Assembly (NCBI GenBank): GCA_900544065.1
Contig: UQTR01000053.1
Location: 1-14,687 of the forward strand
Direction of reading: 5' to 3'
Length of the DNA: 14,687 nt
DNA from: an uncultured Collinsella sp.
Lineage (GTDB): Bacteria > Actinomycetota > Coriobacteriia > Coriobacteriales > Coriobacteriaceae
Position 1 is the stretch's first letter. Each line of letters begins with the position of its first letter. The position numbers and the translations under genes were made by a program. Under the pieces are notes generated by a model. It ran no database searches, had not been told where the DNA came from, and worked only from the letters and a program-made list of their open reading frames with translations. Shown one piece after another: positions 1 through 7,108 of this stretch.

Positions 1-1349
1 GTTCGTGTGACGACCGGAGTGTCGAAATCTTGGACCAGCGAGCGCTTGAGTGCGTCAACGGAAAGACGCTCATCGACAAGACGCACGGCAACGCACATGG
101 TGGGCAACTCGACGGTAGGCAGCGAGCCGCCGCCGGGAGTCGACGACTCCTCGACGATTTCCACCTGCACGGCACACGGGCAGCCAGCCTTATCGAAGCC
201 CGCCACCATCAGCTCGCGCAGCTTGCGTGCGCGACGCTCCAGATGAGCCTGCGGAAGCGTGAGCATGTTGAGCACCGGCACCTCACGATGGGCCACATCC
301 GCCCCATCCATGTAAATGCGCAGTGTAGCCTCGAGCGCCGCGAGTGCGAGCTTGCCCGGGCGCAGGGCCCGCATAAGCGGATGCGACCCGCAGGCCTGGA
401 CCAGATCGCGACGGCCCATGATAATGCCCGCCTGCGCGGCGCCTAGCAGCTTATCACCCGAGCACGACACGATATCGAGCCCTGCCGAAACCGAAGCCGG
501 CGTGGTTTCTTCGCCGCCGCGCACCAAGATGTCGTCGGGCAACAGCGCGCCCGAACCCTGGTCCTCGTAGAACAGCAGACCATGCTTGTGGGCCAGGGCG
601 GCAAGCTCCCGAGAGCCCACTTCCTCGTGAAAGCCCTCGATGCGATAGTTGGAAGGATGGACCTTGAGGATCATGGCCGTATCGGGCGTAATGGCTTGCT
701 CATAATCTGTCAGGTGTGTGCGGTTGGTGGCGCCGACCTCGACGAGCTTGGCACCCGAAGCCGCCATGACATCGGGGATGCGGAAGCTGCCGCCAATCTC
801 GACAAGCTCGCCGCGGCTGACGATAACCTCTTTGCCCGCGGCATGGGTGGCAAGCACTAGCAGCACCGCGGCCGCGTTATTGTTGACGACCAGCGCGTCC
901 TCGGCACCGGTAAGCGAGCGGATGAGCTGCGCGGCATGCTCCTTGCGCGACCCGCGCGAACAGGTGTCGACGCTGTACTCGAGCGTGCTGTAGCCGCGCG
1001 CGACCTCGGCCACGGCCTTGGCGGCCGACTCCGCGAGCGGGGCGCGGCCCAGGTTGGTATGGATGACCACACCCGTGGCGTTAACGGCGGGACGCAGGCT
1101 CGGCAGCGCAGAGCGATGCGCACGCCACTCAATAGCCGAGGCCAGCTCGCGCTTGGAACGCGGAGCGGCACCGGCACGAATCGCGGCGCGCTCTTCGTCA
1201 AGCTCAGCCGTCACGGCAGCATGGACAACCGCGTCGCAGGTCTCCCCCGCCGCCTTCACCACCGGCCACTCGACAAGCAGCTCGTTGACGGAAGGAATGG
1301 CGCGCAGGCGGGCGCGCACCTCATCGGACATGTTCTGGCTATCGCTCAT
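1..1349 (-). CDS. selA: L-seryl-tRNA(Sec) selenium transferase (SelA), 3' end cut by window edge
   Basis: SelA is a cytoplasmic PLP enzyme that converts seryl-tRNA(Sec) to selenocysteyl-tRNA(Sec) using selenophosphate. I translated this frame by hand: it is open from the ATG at 1349 to the left edge, giving 449 complete codons. The N-terminal domain leads into the SelA signature VNATGVVIHTNLGRAPL (about residues 89-105). The PLP-lysine motif SGDKLLGAAQAGII follows, with the lysine at residue 300. The fragment ends in TPVVTR, which resembles the TPVIGR segment near the end of Escherichia coli SelA (463 residues), so only a few tens of residues are missing. The start has GAAAGG upstream at good spacing; a second in-frame ATG at codon 7 is possible. 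The gene lies 52 bases after the Mo-enzyme gene and may share its transcript. selB would be expected further left, outside the window. The identification is firm; the C-terminus is not visible. Confidence 0.95.
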   Translation of the reverse strand, partial: MSDSQNMSDEVRARLRAIPSVNELLVEWPVVKAAGETCDAVVHAAVTAELDEERAAIRAGAAPRSKRELASAIEWRAHRSALPSLRPAVNATGVVIHTNLGRAPLAESAAKAVAEVARGYSTLEYSVDTCSRGSRKEHAAQLIRSLTGAEDALVVNNNAAAVLLVLATHAAGKEVIVSRGELVEIGGSFRIPDVMAASGAKLVEVGATNRTHLTDYEQAITPDTAMILKVHPSNYRIEGFHEEVGSRELAALAHKHGLLFYEDQGSGALLPDDILVRGGEETTPASVSAGLDIVSCSGDKLLGAAQAGIIMGRRDLVQACGSHPLMRALRPGKLALAALEATLRIYMDGADVAHREVPVLNMLTLPQAHLERRARKLRELMVAGFDKAGCPCAVQVEIVEESSTPGGGSLPTVELPTMCVAVRLVDERLSVDALKRSLVQDFDTPVVTR

Positions 1350-1401
1350 GTGCAGCCTTTCAAAAGAAACGTGGATCAGTCGAATACATCAGCTGAGTCA
1401 A

Positions 1402-3519
1402 TTACCCGTCATTATCCCCGCGCGCGACAATCTTTTCCACGCGAACGGCGTTTTCCTGGGTGAGTGCGGCGCCCGTAATGGGATCCCAGCGTAGCGGCGT
1501 ATGGTCGAGCGGGCCAACGCCGAGCGCTTGGGCGCCATCCGCGGCGGCGCCAAACGAACGCCCACCGGGGGCGGCCGAGGTGAAGATGCACGCCGGATGC
1601 AGATACGGCGTCGTCTCCACGCGCACGCGATCGCGGCCCATGTCGCTCACAAGCTCGACGACCTCGCCATCGGCGATACCCATGCGAGCGACGACATCGG
1701 CGTTCATCTGCACGGCATCCAGGTCCGATCCAGCCTCGGCGGCACCTTGGGCCGCAAGCCTTCGCGAGGTATGCGACTCAAAGGGACGGTTGCCGCTAAT
1801 GAGGCGAAACATCCCCGGGCCAGGCTCCACCATGGGAGCGATCCATTTGGGTACACGACCCAGACCGGCTCGTTCCCATACGTCGCTTGCCAGCGCAATT
1901 TTGCCACCATCCAGGGGAATCGCCGGCTCACCCGTGCGCGACGGCAGCGCCACGCCCGTATCGGCCCAACCGCGCTCCTTGAGCTCGTCAAGATTGACCC
2001 CAAACGGAGCCACCTGAGCAGCGGCCAGATCGTCGGACGTAAAGTCGAAGCAGTCGCCAACGCCGCAGGCCGCAGCCAACCCGGCAAAGATCTCCCGCCC
2101 CGGTCTCGTGTCGTCATGCAAAATGGGCAGCACGGCGTTGCGGTAGAACACGCGCGCATCGTTGGCGCCCACGACCGTGCCCACACCGCGGTCGGCCTCG
2201 AGATACGTCACGTCGGGTAACACGAAGTCAGAAGCACGCGCCGTCTCGGACCAGCGAATATCAATCGTCACGAGCAAGTCGAGCTGCTGCAAAATACCCA
2301 ACCAAGCCTGTGCATTGCCATAGCCCGCACCAGGGTTACTGGCATAGACGATGAGCCCACGCAAATCGCCGGCAAGAATCGACTGGCCGATGGTCGTGCA
2401 CAGGCCGCGCACCGGATCGACCAGCGGATAGCGCTCGGACCCCAGCTTGGGCCCGCGCGGCACCGGCGGCGTCGCAAAGCGTGCGGGATCGAGGTCGCCC
2501 AACACAAGCGGCGTGGGCGGATTGAGCGCACCGCCCTCATGCCCGATGCAGCCCAGCAGCACATCGACCAAGCAGATAGCGCGCGCGGTCTGGGTGCTAT
2601 TGGCATACGCGATACCGATGCCGCCATGAAAGCCCGCATCCACCACAGCGGCAGGCGCGGCGGCAGCGAGATCGCGCGCCGTGGCGACAATCTCTGCGGC
2701 TGGCACGTCGCACATCGACTCGGCCCACTCGGGCGTCCAAGCATGGGCCGCCTGCGCCAGCTCGTCAAAACCCGTGGTATAGCGGGCAACGAACTCGTGG
2801 TCGTACAGGCCCTCAGCAATGAGCACATGCGCAATGCCCAGCAGCAAGGCCAGGTCGCAGCCCGGGCGTACACGCAGCCAGCGGTCGGCAAGCGCGGCCG
2901 AGCCGCTGCGCCGGGGATCAACCACGATGATCTTCGCCCCGCGCCGGCGCGCATCGTTGAGCGCATCAACGGCCCCCATCGTCGACGAATCGACAATGGA
3001 ACGCCCCAGATACATGATGCAGTCGGTATGCGCAAGGTCGGAGGCGGGACTATAGCCCAGGCTGTGCTCCCAACCGGCAAGTCGGCTTACCTCGCAGGCA
3101 CCGTCTGCACCGTATACGTTGGGCGAGCCCAGCGCATGCATAAAACGATACGCCCAGTAGCGGTCGAACGAGGGCACGCCGAGCGTCATGCCCAGCGCAC
3201 GGGGACCATCCCCGTCAACAATCTCCCCAAAGCGCGCTGCGATCTGTGCGAACGCCTCATCCCACGAAATCGCATCGAACCCCGAGCCATCAGCTCGTCG
3301 ACGCATGGGATGAAAAATCCGGTCGCGCTCGTCAAACGGCATTGCCAGGCGATGCCGTCCGCGGGCGCACAGGGCTCGCGCCGCGCACGGATGCCCCGGC
3401 ACCGGCAACTCGGCCGCCACGCGACCGTCCTCAACGCGTGCCGCAAAGGCGCAATCGGCATAGCATCCCCCGCATGTGGTCACCACGGCGTGACCGTCAC
3501 GCTTCACAGCAGATGCCAT
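1402..3519 (-). CDS. Cytoplasmic molybdopterin oxidoreductase, PsrA/PhsA-like, substrate unknown
   Basis: This is a 705-residue member of the DMSO reductase family, which binds a bis-MGD molybdenum (or tungsten) cofactor and a [4Fe-4S] cluster. The cluster motif is C16-x2-C19-x3-C23-x27-C51 followed by ARG. The probable metal ligand is C142 in YGADGACEVSR, placed as in polysulfide and thiosulfate reductase catalytic subunits. A cofactor-binding stretch DPRRSGSAALADRWLRVRPG starts at 201, and roughly the last 120 residues look like the family's C-terminal dinucleotide-binding domain. C142 is followed by Glu, not the His that follows Sec/Cys in FdhF-type formate dehydrogenases, so a formate dehydrogenase is unlikely. 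There is no Tat signal before the cluster, so the protein should be cytoplasmic. No iron-sulfur or membrane partner is adjacent. I chose the ATG at 3519 over one 22 codons upstream because GAAAGGGG lies 8 bases before it and the extra residues are unlike the family. The fold is certain; the substrate is not recognised. Confidence 0.88.
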   Translation of the reverse strand: MASAVKRDGHAVVTTCGGCYADCAFAARVEDGRVAAELPVPGHPCAARALCARGRHRLAMPFDERDRIFHPMRRRADGSGFDAISWDEAFAQIAARFGEIVDGDGPRALGMTLGVPSFDRYWAYRFMHALGSPNVYGADGACEVSRLAGWEHSLGYSPASDLAHTDCIMYLGRSIVDSSTMGAVDALNDARRRGAKIIVVDPRRSGSAALADRWLRVRPGCDLALLLGIAHVLIAEGLYDHEFVARYTTGFDELAQAAHAWTPEWAESMCDVPAAEIVATARDLAAAAPAAVVDAGFHGGIGIAYANSTQTARAICLVDVLLGCIGHEGGALNPPTPLVLGDLDPARFATPPVPRGPKLGSERYPLVDPVRGLCTTIGQSILAGDLRGLIVYASNPGAGYGNAQAWLGILQQLDLLVTIDIRWSETARASDFVLPDVTYLEADRGVGTVVGANDARVFYRNAVLPILHDDTRPGREIFAGLAAACGVGDCFDFTSDDLAAAQVAPFGVNLDELKERGWADTGVALPSRTGEPAIPLDGGKIALASDVWERAGLGRVPKWIAPMVEPGPGMFRLISGNRPFESHTSRRLAAQGAAEAGSDLDAVQMNADVVARMGIADGEVVELVSDMGRDRVRVETTPYLHPACIFTSAAPGGRSFGAAADGAQALGVGPLDHTPLRWDPITGAALTQENAVRVEKIVARGDNDG

Positions 3520-3527
3520 CTCGATTA

Positions 3528-3535
3528 CCCCTTTC
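3528..3535 (-). promoter_or_regulatory. Ribosome binding site deciding the start of the Mo-enzyme gene
   Basis: On the minus strand the sequence GAAAGGGG lies 8 bases upstream of the ATG at 3519. It supports this start over the in-frame ATG at 3585, which falls inside the terminator hairpin region downstream of focA. Confidence 0.75.
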
Positions 3536-3556
3536 ATCAGCCATACACAACAGGCC

Positions 3557-3574
3557 AAAAGCCCGGCAACGGGC
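3557..3574 (-). terminator. Possible second, weak terminator hairpin
   Basis: On the minus strand a five-pair stem GCCCG/CGGGC with a four-base TTGC loop is followed directly by TTTT. It lies 9 bases beyond the T-run of the main terminator. The stem is short, so it may act as a backup terminator, a weak attenuator in the leader of the next gene, or nothing at all. Confidence 0.35.
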
Positions 3575-3583
3575 CCCAGACCC

Positions 3584-3619
3584 AAAAAGCCTCCCGCACG
3601 GCAACGCCCCGCGGGAGGC
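3584..3619 (-). terminator. Rho-independent terminator after focA
   Basis: On the minus strand a perfect nine-base stem GCCTCCCGC/GCGGGAGGC closes a 13-base loop and is followed by TTTTT. It begins 23 bases after the focA stop codon. It should end the hyf-hycI-focA transcript and separate it from the Mo-enzyme and selA genes. Confidence 0.88.
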
Positions 3620-3641
3620 CCAACGTCAAACAGACGGTACC

Positions 3642-4481
3642 TTACGCCTCGGACTTCTTGGCGTAGATAAACCAGTAGCCGAGCGCGACCAGAACCGCGC
3701 CGCCCACGATGTTGCCCAGCGTAGCGGCGGACAGGTTAAACACAATGCCCGCTGCGTTGAGCGCATCGGCGCCGGCGACGTCGGCACCGTAGCCGCACGC
3801 ATGCATCACGGCGCCCATGGGCAAAAAGTACATGTTGGCAACGCAGTGTTCAAAACCGCAGGCCACAAAGGCGGCGATGGGCAGCAGAATGCCCACGACC
3901 TTATCGACCACGGTCTTGCCGGCGGTACCGATCCACACGGCAAGGCACACAAAGATGTTGCACAGGATGCCGCGGAAGAAGATCGTCACCCAGTCGATCG
4001 TCACCTTGCCGGCGGCGACGCTCACCATGGAATTGGCGACCGCCTCGCCGTTGAGCTTGTAAATGCCGGCCATGTACACCAAAAAGACGATGAACAGGGC
4101 ACCGACAAAGTTACCGACCCATACGACGACCCAAGCCTTGAGCATCTGAGCCAGGGTGATCTTTTTACTCTTGAGCGCGCAGACCATAAGAGAATTGCCG
4201 GTAAACAGCTCGGCGCCGCACACCAGCACGAGCACCAGGCCCAGGCAAAAGCACAGGCCGCCCACGACGCGCTGGGCGCCCCAGCCCAGCGTGCTATCGC
4301 TCAAGAACACGGTAAAGAACAGGCCGCCGAAGGCGATGAACGCACCGGCGAACATTGCCAACAGAAAGGCCTTAGCGACCGGCAGGTTGGCCTTGGTCAC
4401 GCCGGCGGCCTCGGTCTTGGCCTCGATCGCGGCGGGCGCCAGGCAATCGGGAGCGGGGTACTCCACCTTGGAATCTGCCAT
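3642..4481 (-). CDS. focA: Formate/nitrite transporter family channel, probable formate channel FocA
   Basis: This 279-residue inner-membrane protein belongs to the FNT family of pentameric channels for formate and related anions. It shows about six hydrophobic segments; the first starts near residue 37. The family's key residues are present: the ELFTGN loop with Thr94, and the FEHCVANM motif with His212, equivalent to the channel histidine of E. coli FocA. The chosen ATG at 4481 starts MADSK and has AGGAAAG 11 bases upstream; an in-frame ATG 11 codons earlier lacks such support. The gene lies 39 bases after hycI and is the last gene before a strong terminator. That position resembles focB at the end of the E. 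coli hyf operon and favours formate as substrate. Nitrite or another small anion cannot be excluded from sequence alone. FocA would balance formate between export and delivery to the hydrogenlyase. Confidence 0.92.
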   Translation of the reverse strand: MADSKVEYPAPDCLAPAAIEAKTEAAGVTKANLPVAKAFLLAMFAGAFIAFGGLFFTVFLSDSTLGWGAQRVVGGLCFCLGLVLVLVCGAELFTGNSLMVCALKSKKITLAQMLKAWVVVWVGNFVGALFIVFLVYMAGIYKLNGEAVANSMVSVAAGKVTIDWVTIFFRGILCNIFVCLAVWIGTAGKTVVDKVVGILLPIAAFVACGFEHCVANMYFLPMGAVMHACGYGADVAGADALNAAGIVFNLSAATLGNIVGGAVLVALGYWFIYAKKSEA

Positions 4482-4492
4482 GTCAATCACTT

Positions 4493-4499
4493 CTTTCCT
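4493..4499 (-). promoter_or_regulatory. Ribosome binding site deciding the focA start
   Basis: AGGAAAG on the minus strand lies 11 bases before the ATG at 4481. It supports the MADSK start over the in-frame ATG at 4514. Confidence 0.7.
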
Positions 4500-4520
4500 A
4501 ACAAAATGGAACAAGTGCTC

Positions 4521-5024
4521 CTACTGCTCTTGCCCCAAGCGGACAAAGTGGGAAAAGTCGTTGGCGGCCACGGCGTCGTACACGGCGTCGACGGCGTCAA
4601 AGACTTCCGGGGACATGGGGTTGTAGAACTCCGTGTCGCCCGGCTGAATCCCGACGAAGACGATATCATCGCACGATTGCTCAATCTCTTCGATCAGAAT
4701 CGACAAGGGAAGCGAATGCGTGGTGAACATCGACTTGCGGGCCACATCGCGTTTGTCGAGCAAACGGATGGACCCGACGGGCAGCGCCATGTCGGCGGCA
4801 TCGACCAAGACCAGGCGCGGCGGACGCTCGCGCTTGACCTCGATGATGTCGTCCTCGGGCGTTTGGCCGCCGTCGATGGTGTACCAACCGGCGATGGGTG
4901 CGTCTTCCATCTTTTTGGAGAGCACGGGGCCGGCGGCATCGTCGGCACGCAGCACGCTTCCCGCCGTGAGCACGATACCCGCAAACGGGGCGCCGTTCAC
5001 ACGTCCATCCACAACGCGACCCAT
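4521..5024 (-). CDS. hycI: Hydrogenase maturation endopeptidase HycI
   Basis: This 167-residue protein closely resembles E. coli HycI (156 residues), the nickel-dependent protease that removes the C-terminal tail of the hydrogenase large subunit once nickel is inserted. The metal ligands of HycI (Asp16, Asp62, His90) correspond to Asp29 (RADDAAG), Asp75 (LVLVDAADM) and His103 (TTHSLP). Other matching segments are IDGGQTPEDDI near 50 and FVGIQPGDTEFYNPM further on. The N-terminus is about 13 residues longer than E. coli HycI. The glycine and asparagine normally at the head of the GNxxxxDDGxG motif are replaced here (AGSVLRADDAAG). The start codon overlaps the hyfJ stop by one base (TAATG), which implies translational coupling. 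The likely substrate is HyfG, four genes upstream, whose tail follows the DPCYSCTDR motif. The identification is firm. Confidence 0.94.
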   Translation of the reverse strand: MGRVVDGRVNGAPFAGIVLTAGSVLRADDAAGPVLSKKMEDAPIAGWYTIDGGQTPEDDIIEVKRERPPRLVLVDAADMALPVGSIRLLDKRDVARKSMFTTHSLPLSILIEEIEQSCDDIVFVGIQPGDTEFYNPMSPEVFDAVDAVYDAVAANDFSHFVRLGQEQ

Positions 5025-5605
5025 TACTGCAACCTTCCCGTCAGATACACGCCCGACACATCGCGCACGCGCTCAACCAGATCGCGGAACTTCATCAAAA
5101 ACGCGACCTGCTGGGCATGCAGGCCAAAGTCGTCGTCGAACACCGAGATGCCGGCCTTGGCCGACCCGCGAAAACCGCGCTCGTCGAGCAGCGTGTCGCA
5201 GGCCTCGAGCAACGACGGCACCGCCGCCTTGTCGAGCTGGCACTCGCCAAAGGAGCGGATGGCCTCGAACTTGGTCTTGGCCTCCCCCTCCGGCAGCGCG
5301 TCGACGAGCGAATAGAACACGTTCACCGGCACCGACAGGCGCGGCTCAAAGCAGTCGAGCACGCCGGTGTGGTGGCCCACGGCGAGCGTGTAGTACAGCA
5401 CGTCGCAGGCCTCCTGGGGAACGTCTTCCTCGGTCTCCACAAACTTACGCGTGAGCTCATAGAAGACCACCTGGTCGGGCGTATGGCCCAGGCAGGGGTC
5501 GGCGACGCCCTCGGCGGCCTCGTCGCTTGCGCGCGAGGCATCGCCAAAAGAGCCGCCGAGCATGCCGGGGCCCGCAAAGTAACCAGAGCGGTCCGTGAGC
5601 TCCAT
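5024..5605 (-). CDS. hyfJ: Formate hydrogenlyase maturation protein HyfJ/HycH
   Basis: This 193-residue protein belongs to the HycH/HyfJ family, small cytoplasmic proteins needed to assemble the formate hydrogenlyase hydrogenase. The family core is clear: DQVVFYELTRKFV from residue 44 and LYYTLAVGHHTGVLDC at 70-85. The E. coli proteins are about 137 residues. The extra length includes an N-terminal extension of roughly 40 residues rich in Gly, Ala, Ser and acidic residues. The ATG at 5605 follows the hyfI stop directly (TAGATG) and has GGAGG just upstream, which supports the full-length start. A later in-frame ATG at codon 15 would shorten the extension only partly. The gene sits between hyfI and hycI, so the maturation functions are grouped at the end of the structural genes. 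The exact step performed by this family is poorly defined. Confidence 0.9.
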   Translation of the reverse strand: MELTDRSGYFAGPGMLGGSFGDASRASDEAAEGVADPCLGHTPDQVVFYELTRKFVETEEDVPQEACDVLYYTLAVGHHTGVLDCFEPRLSVPVNVFYSLVDALPEGEAKTKFEAIRSFGECQLDKAAVPSLLEACDTLLDERGFRGSAKAGISVFDDDFGLHAQQVAFLMKFRDLVERVRDVSGVYLTGRLQ

Positions 5606-6388
5606 CTAGCGACCTCCGGCCAGCACCAGATCCTGCAGCGCCGAGTACACCTCGACGCGGCGAGGATCATCCTGCTTGTCGATGAGCAGCGCCATGGCAC
5701 CGCGGATATCGCCCTTGGGCGCGCCCTCGAGCGTATCCATAAACTCGTTGGCCAAGTCGCGGCCGTAACGGTAGCCGCTCATGGCGCGAGCTTCGCGCTC
5801 AATGGCAACGCGCAGCTTGTACGGCACGCCGGGGTGCAGGATATCGGCCTGCTCGCCGGCGGCCTCCACCGTGGTCTCGGCATGGAGCTTTTGGTCCAGC
5901 AGGCCAAGTGCCATAGCAAAGCCGTAGATGGTCTGCGCGGGACTGGGCGGGCAGCCGGGGATATAGACATCGACCGGCAAGATCTTGTCCGTGCCGCCCC
6001 AGACGCAGTAGTTATCGTAGAAGATGCCACCGGTGCAGCCGCACGCGCCATAGGACACCACGATCTTGGGATCGGGTGCAGCCTCAAAGGCGCGCAGGGC
6101 CGGCATGCGCATGGCACGCGTCACGGCGCCGGTGTACAGAAGCACGTCGGCGTGACGAGGCGAGGGCACGACCTTGATGCCAAAACGCTCGACGTCAAAG
6201 ACGGGCGTGATGGAACCGAAGATCTCGATCTCGCAGCCGTTGCAGCCGCCGCAGTCGACACGGTAGACGTACACCGAGCGCTTGATCTTCTTAAGAAGGG
6301 TCGCCTTGGCCTTCTCGATGCTCTCGTCGAGCTCGATCTTGGTCGGGCGGTACTGAAGCCGCTCGGGCAAAAGCGTGGGTTCGGCCAT
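5606..6388 (-). CDS. hyfI: [NiFe]-hydrogenase small subunit HyfI (NuoB-like)
   Basis: This is the 260-residue small subunit of the group 4 hydrogenase, close in length to E. coli HyfI and HycG (about 252-255). It carries the proximal [4Fe-4S] cluster next to the [NiFe] site and is homologous to NuoB of complex I. Visible motifs are VDCGGCNGCEIE (Cys 46, 49, 52), the GACGCTGGIF segment (Cys 116 and 118) and IPGCPPSP (Cys 146). As in other group 4 enzymes there is no Tat signal, which places the active site on the cytoplasmic side. The ATG at 6388 is two bases after the hyfH stop and is preceded by GGAGGAG. A C-terminal region of about 90 residues follows the NuoB-like core, as in HycG/HyfI. 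It forms the peripheral arm with HyfG and HyfH. Confidence 0.96.
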   Translation of the reverse strand: MAEPTLLPERLQYRPTKIELDESIEKAKATLLKKIKRSVYVYRVDCGGCNGCEIEIFGSITPVFDVERFGIKVVPSPRHADVLLYTGAVTRAMRMPALRAFEAAPDPKIVVSYGACGCTGGIFYDNYCVWGGTDKILPVDVYIPGCPPSPAQTIYGFAMALGLLDQKLHAETTVEAAGEQADILHPGVPYKLRVAIEREARAMSGYRYGRDLANEFMDTLEGAPKGDIRGAMALLIDKQDDPRRVEVYSALQDLVLAGGR

Positions 6389-6390
6389 GG

Positions 6391-7107
6391 TTACTCCTCC
6401 TTCGTATCAAAATCCATGATGATGCCCTCGACCGGTGCAGGACCGGCGGGAATCTCGGGCGCATCGGGGTTGAGCTCGCGGTCGATATACTCCGGGTTCA
6501 CGCCGTGGCCGCCCAGATACTCCATGCCGGGGCCCTGGGGCTCGCCGGACGCAAGCGTCTCGTTGGCAGCCATGCCAGCAGCGTTGCCGGTCTTTACGGC
6601 CGAGGCGGCGCGCAGGGCGTCGAGCTCGCGCTTGCACTCCTGGCACATACCGACGGTACGGGCGGCCTGCTCCGCCTCCATGCCGCCGGCCTTTTGCAGC
6701 AGGCGCTTAGCGTAGTCGATCTCCTTGTGCGGGGCAAACGGCTTGCCGCAACGCGAGCAGTGCTCGAGCGTGTAGACGCTCTTGCTGGTGAGGTCGTCCT
6801 TGCTCATGACGGCCAGCTCAAACTCCTCGGTGAGCTTGATGGCCTCCATGGGGCAGGCCTCCTCGCAGCGGCCGCAGAAGATGCAGCGGCCGTAGTCGAT
6901 CGACCAGGTAATGGTATCGGCCGCAAGGTCGGTGTCCATGCGGATGGCATCGGCCGGGCACGCCACGCCGCAGGCACCGCAGGCGATGCAGAGCTCGGCA
7001 TTGTGCTCGGGCTTGCCGCGCATGTCCTTGTTGGTGGGGAACGGCGCAAACGGGTACTTGACCGTCGCGTCGCCGGCCTTGGCGTTAACCTTCCAAAGCT
7101 TCAGCAT
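6391..7107 (-). CDS. hyfH: Formate hydrogenlyase iron-sulfur subunit HyfH (2x[4Fe-4S] ferredoxin type)
   Basis: This 238-residue electron-transfer subunit is related to HycF/HyfH and to NuoI of complex I, and links HyfI to the rest of the electron chain. Two ferredoxin-type motifs are clear: CIACGACGVACP (Cys 40, 43, 46, 50) and CIFCGRCEEACP (Cys 75, 78, 81, 85). A third cysteine group, C117-x2-C120-GKPFAP and C155-x2-C158, resembles the extra CxxC pairs of E. coli HycF/HyfH and may bind zinc or another metal. Past residue 160 there is a low-complexity Ala/Gly/Pro/Glu-rich tail, making the protein about 57 residues longer than E. coli HyfH. The ATG at 7107 has GAGGAGG 9 bases upstream and lies one base after the hyfG stop. 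The longer frame opening at 7230 would run 41 codons into hyfG and is rejected. Confidence 0.94.
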   Translation of the reverse strand: MLKLWKVNAKAGDATVKYPFAPFPTNKDMRGKPEHNAELCIACGACGVACPADAIRMDTDLAADTITWSIDYGRCIFCGRCEEACPMEAIKLTEEFELAVMSKDDLTSKSVYTLEHCSRCGKPFAPHKEIDYAKRLLQKAGGMEAEQAARTVGMCQECKRELDALRAASAVKTGNAAGMAANETLASGEPQGPGMEYLGGHGVNPEYIDRELNPDAPEIPAGPAPVEGIIMDFDTKEE

Positions 7108-7108
7108 A

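Noticed and set aside
857..1201. A 114-codon minus-strand frame at 857-1201
   Set aside because: It overlaps selA in another frame on the same strand and is Arg/Pro/Ser-rich with no recognisable domain; the real frame here is selA.
1350..1401. The 52-base gap between the Mo-enzyme gene and selA as a regulatory element or SECIS-like structure
   Set aside because: It holds a short TCAGCTGA palindrome and the selA ribosome binding site, but no convincing stem-loop, promoter or terminator.
1402..3519. The Mo enzyme as the formate dehydrogenase FdhF of the hydrogenlyase
   Set aside because: The metal-ligand Cys142 is followed by Glu, and the Sec/Cys-His pair of formate dehydrogenases is missing; the motif is closer to PsrA/PhsA.
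3520..3583. A sigma70-type promoter for the Mo-enzyme gene (TTGCCG with GTATGG 17 bases later on the minus strand)
   Set aside because: The -10-like element is a poor match and the -35-like element overlaps the second hairpin. It is not strong enough to annotate.
3246..5315. A 689-codon plus-strand frame and similar long plus-strand frames at 5117-6715, 11100-12569 and 13023-14681
   Set aside because: All are antisense to focA, hycI, hyfJ, hyfI, hyfD, hyfC or hyfB and have the same low-information composition. The last one ends in adapter-encoded residues (LSLIHISEPTRP).
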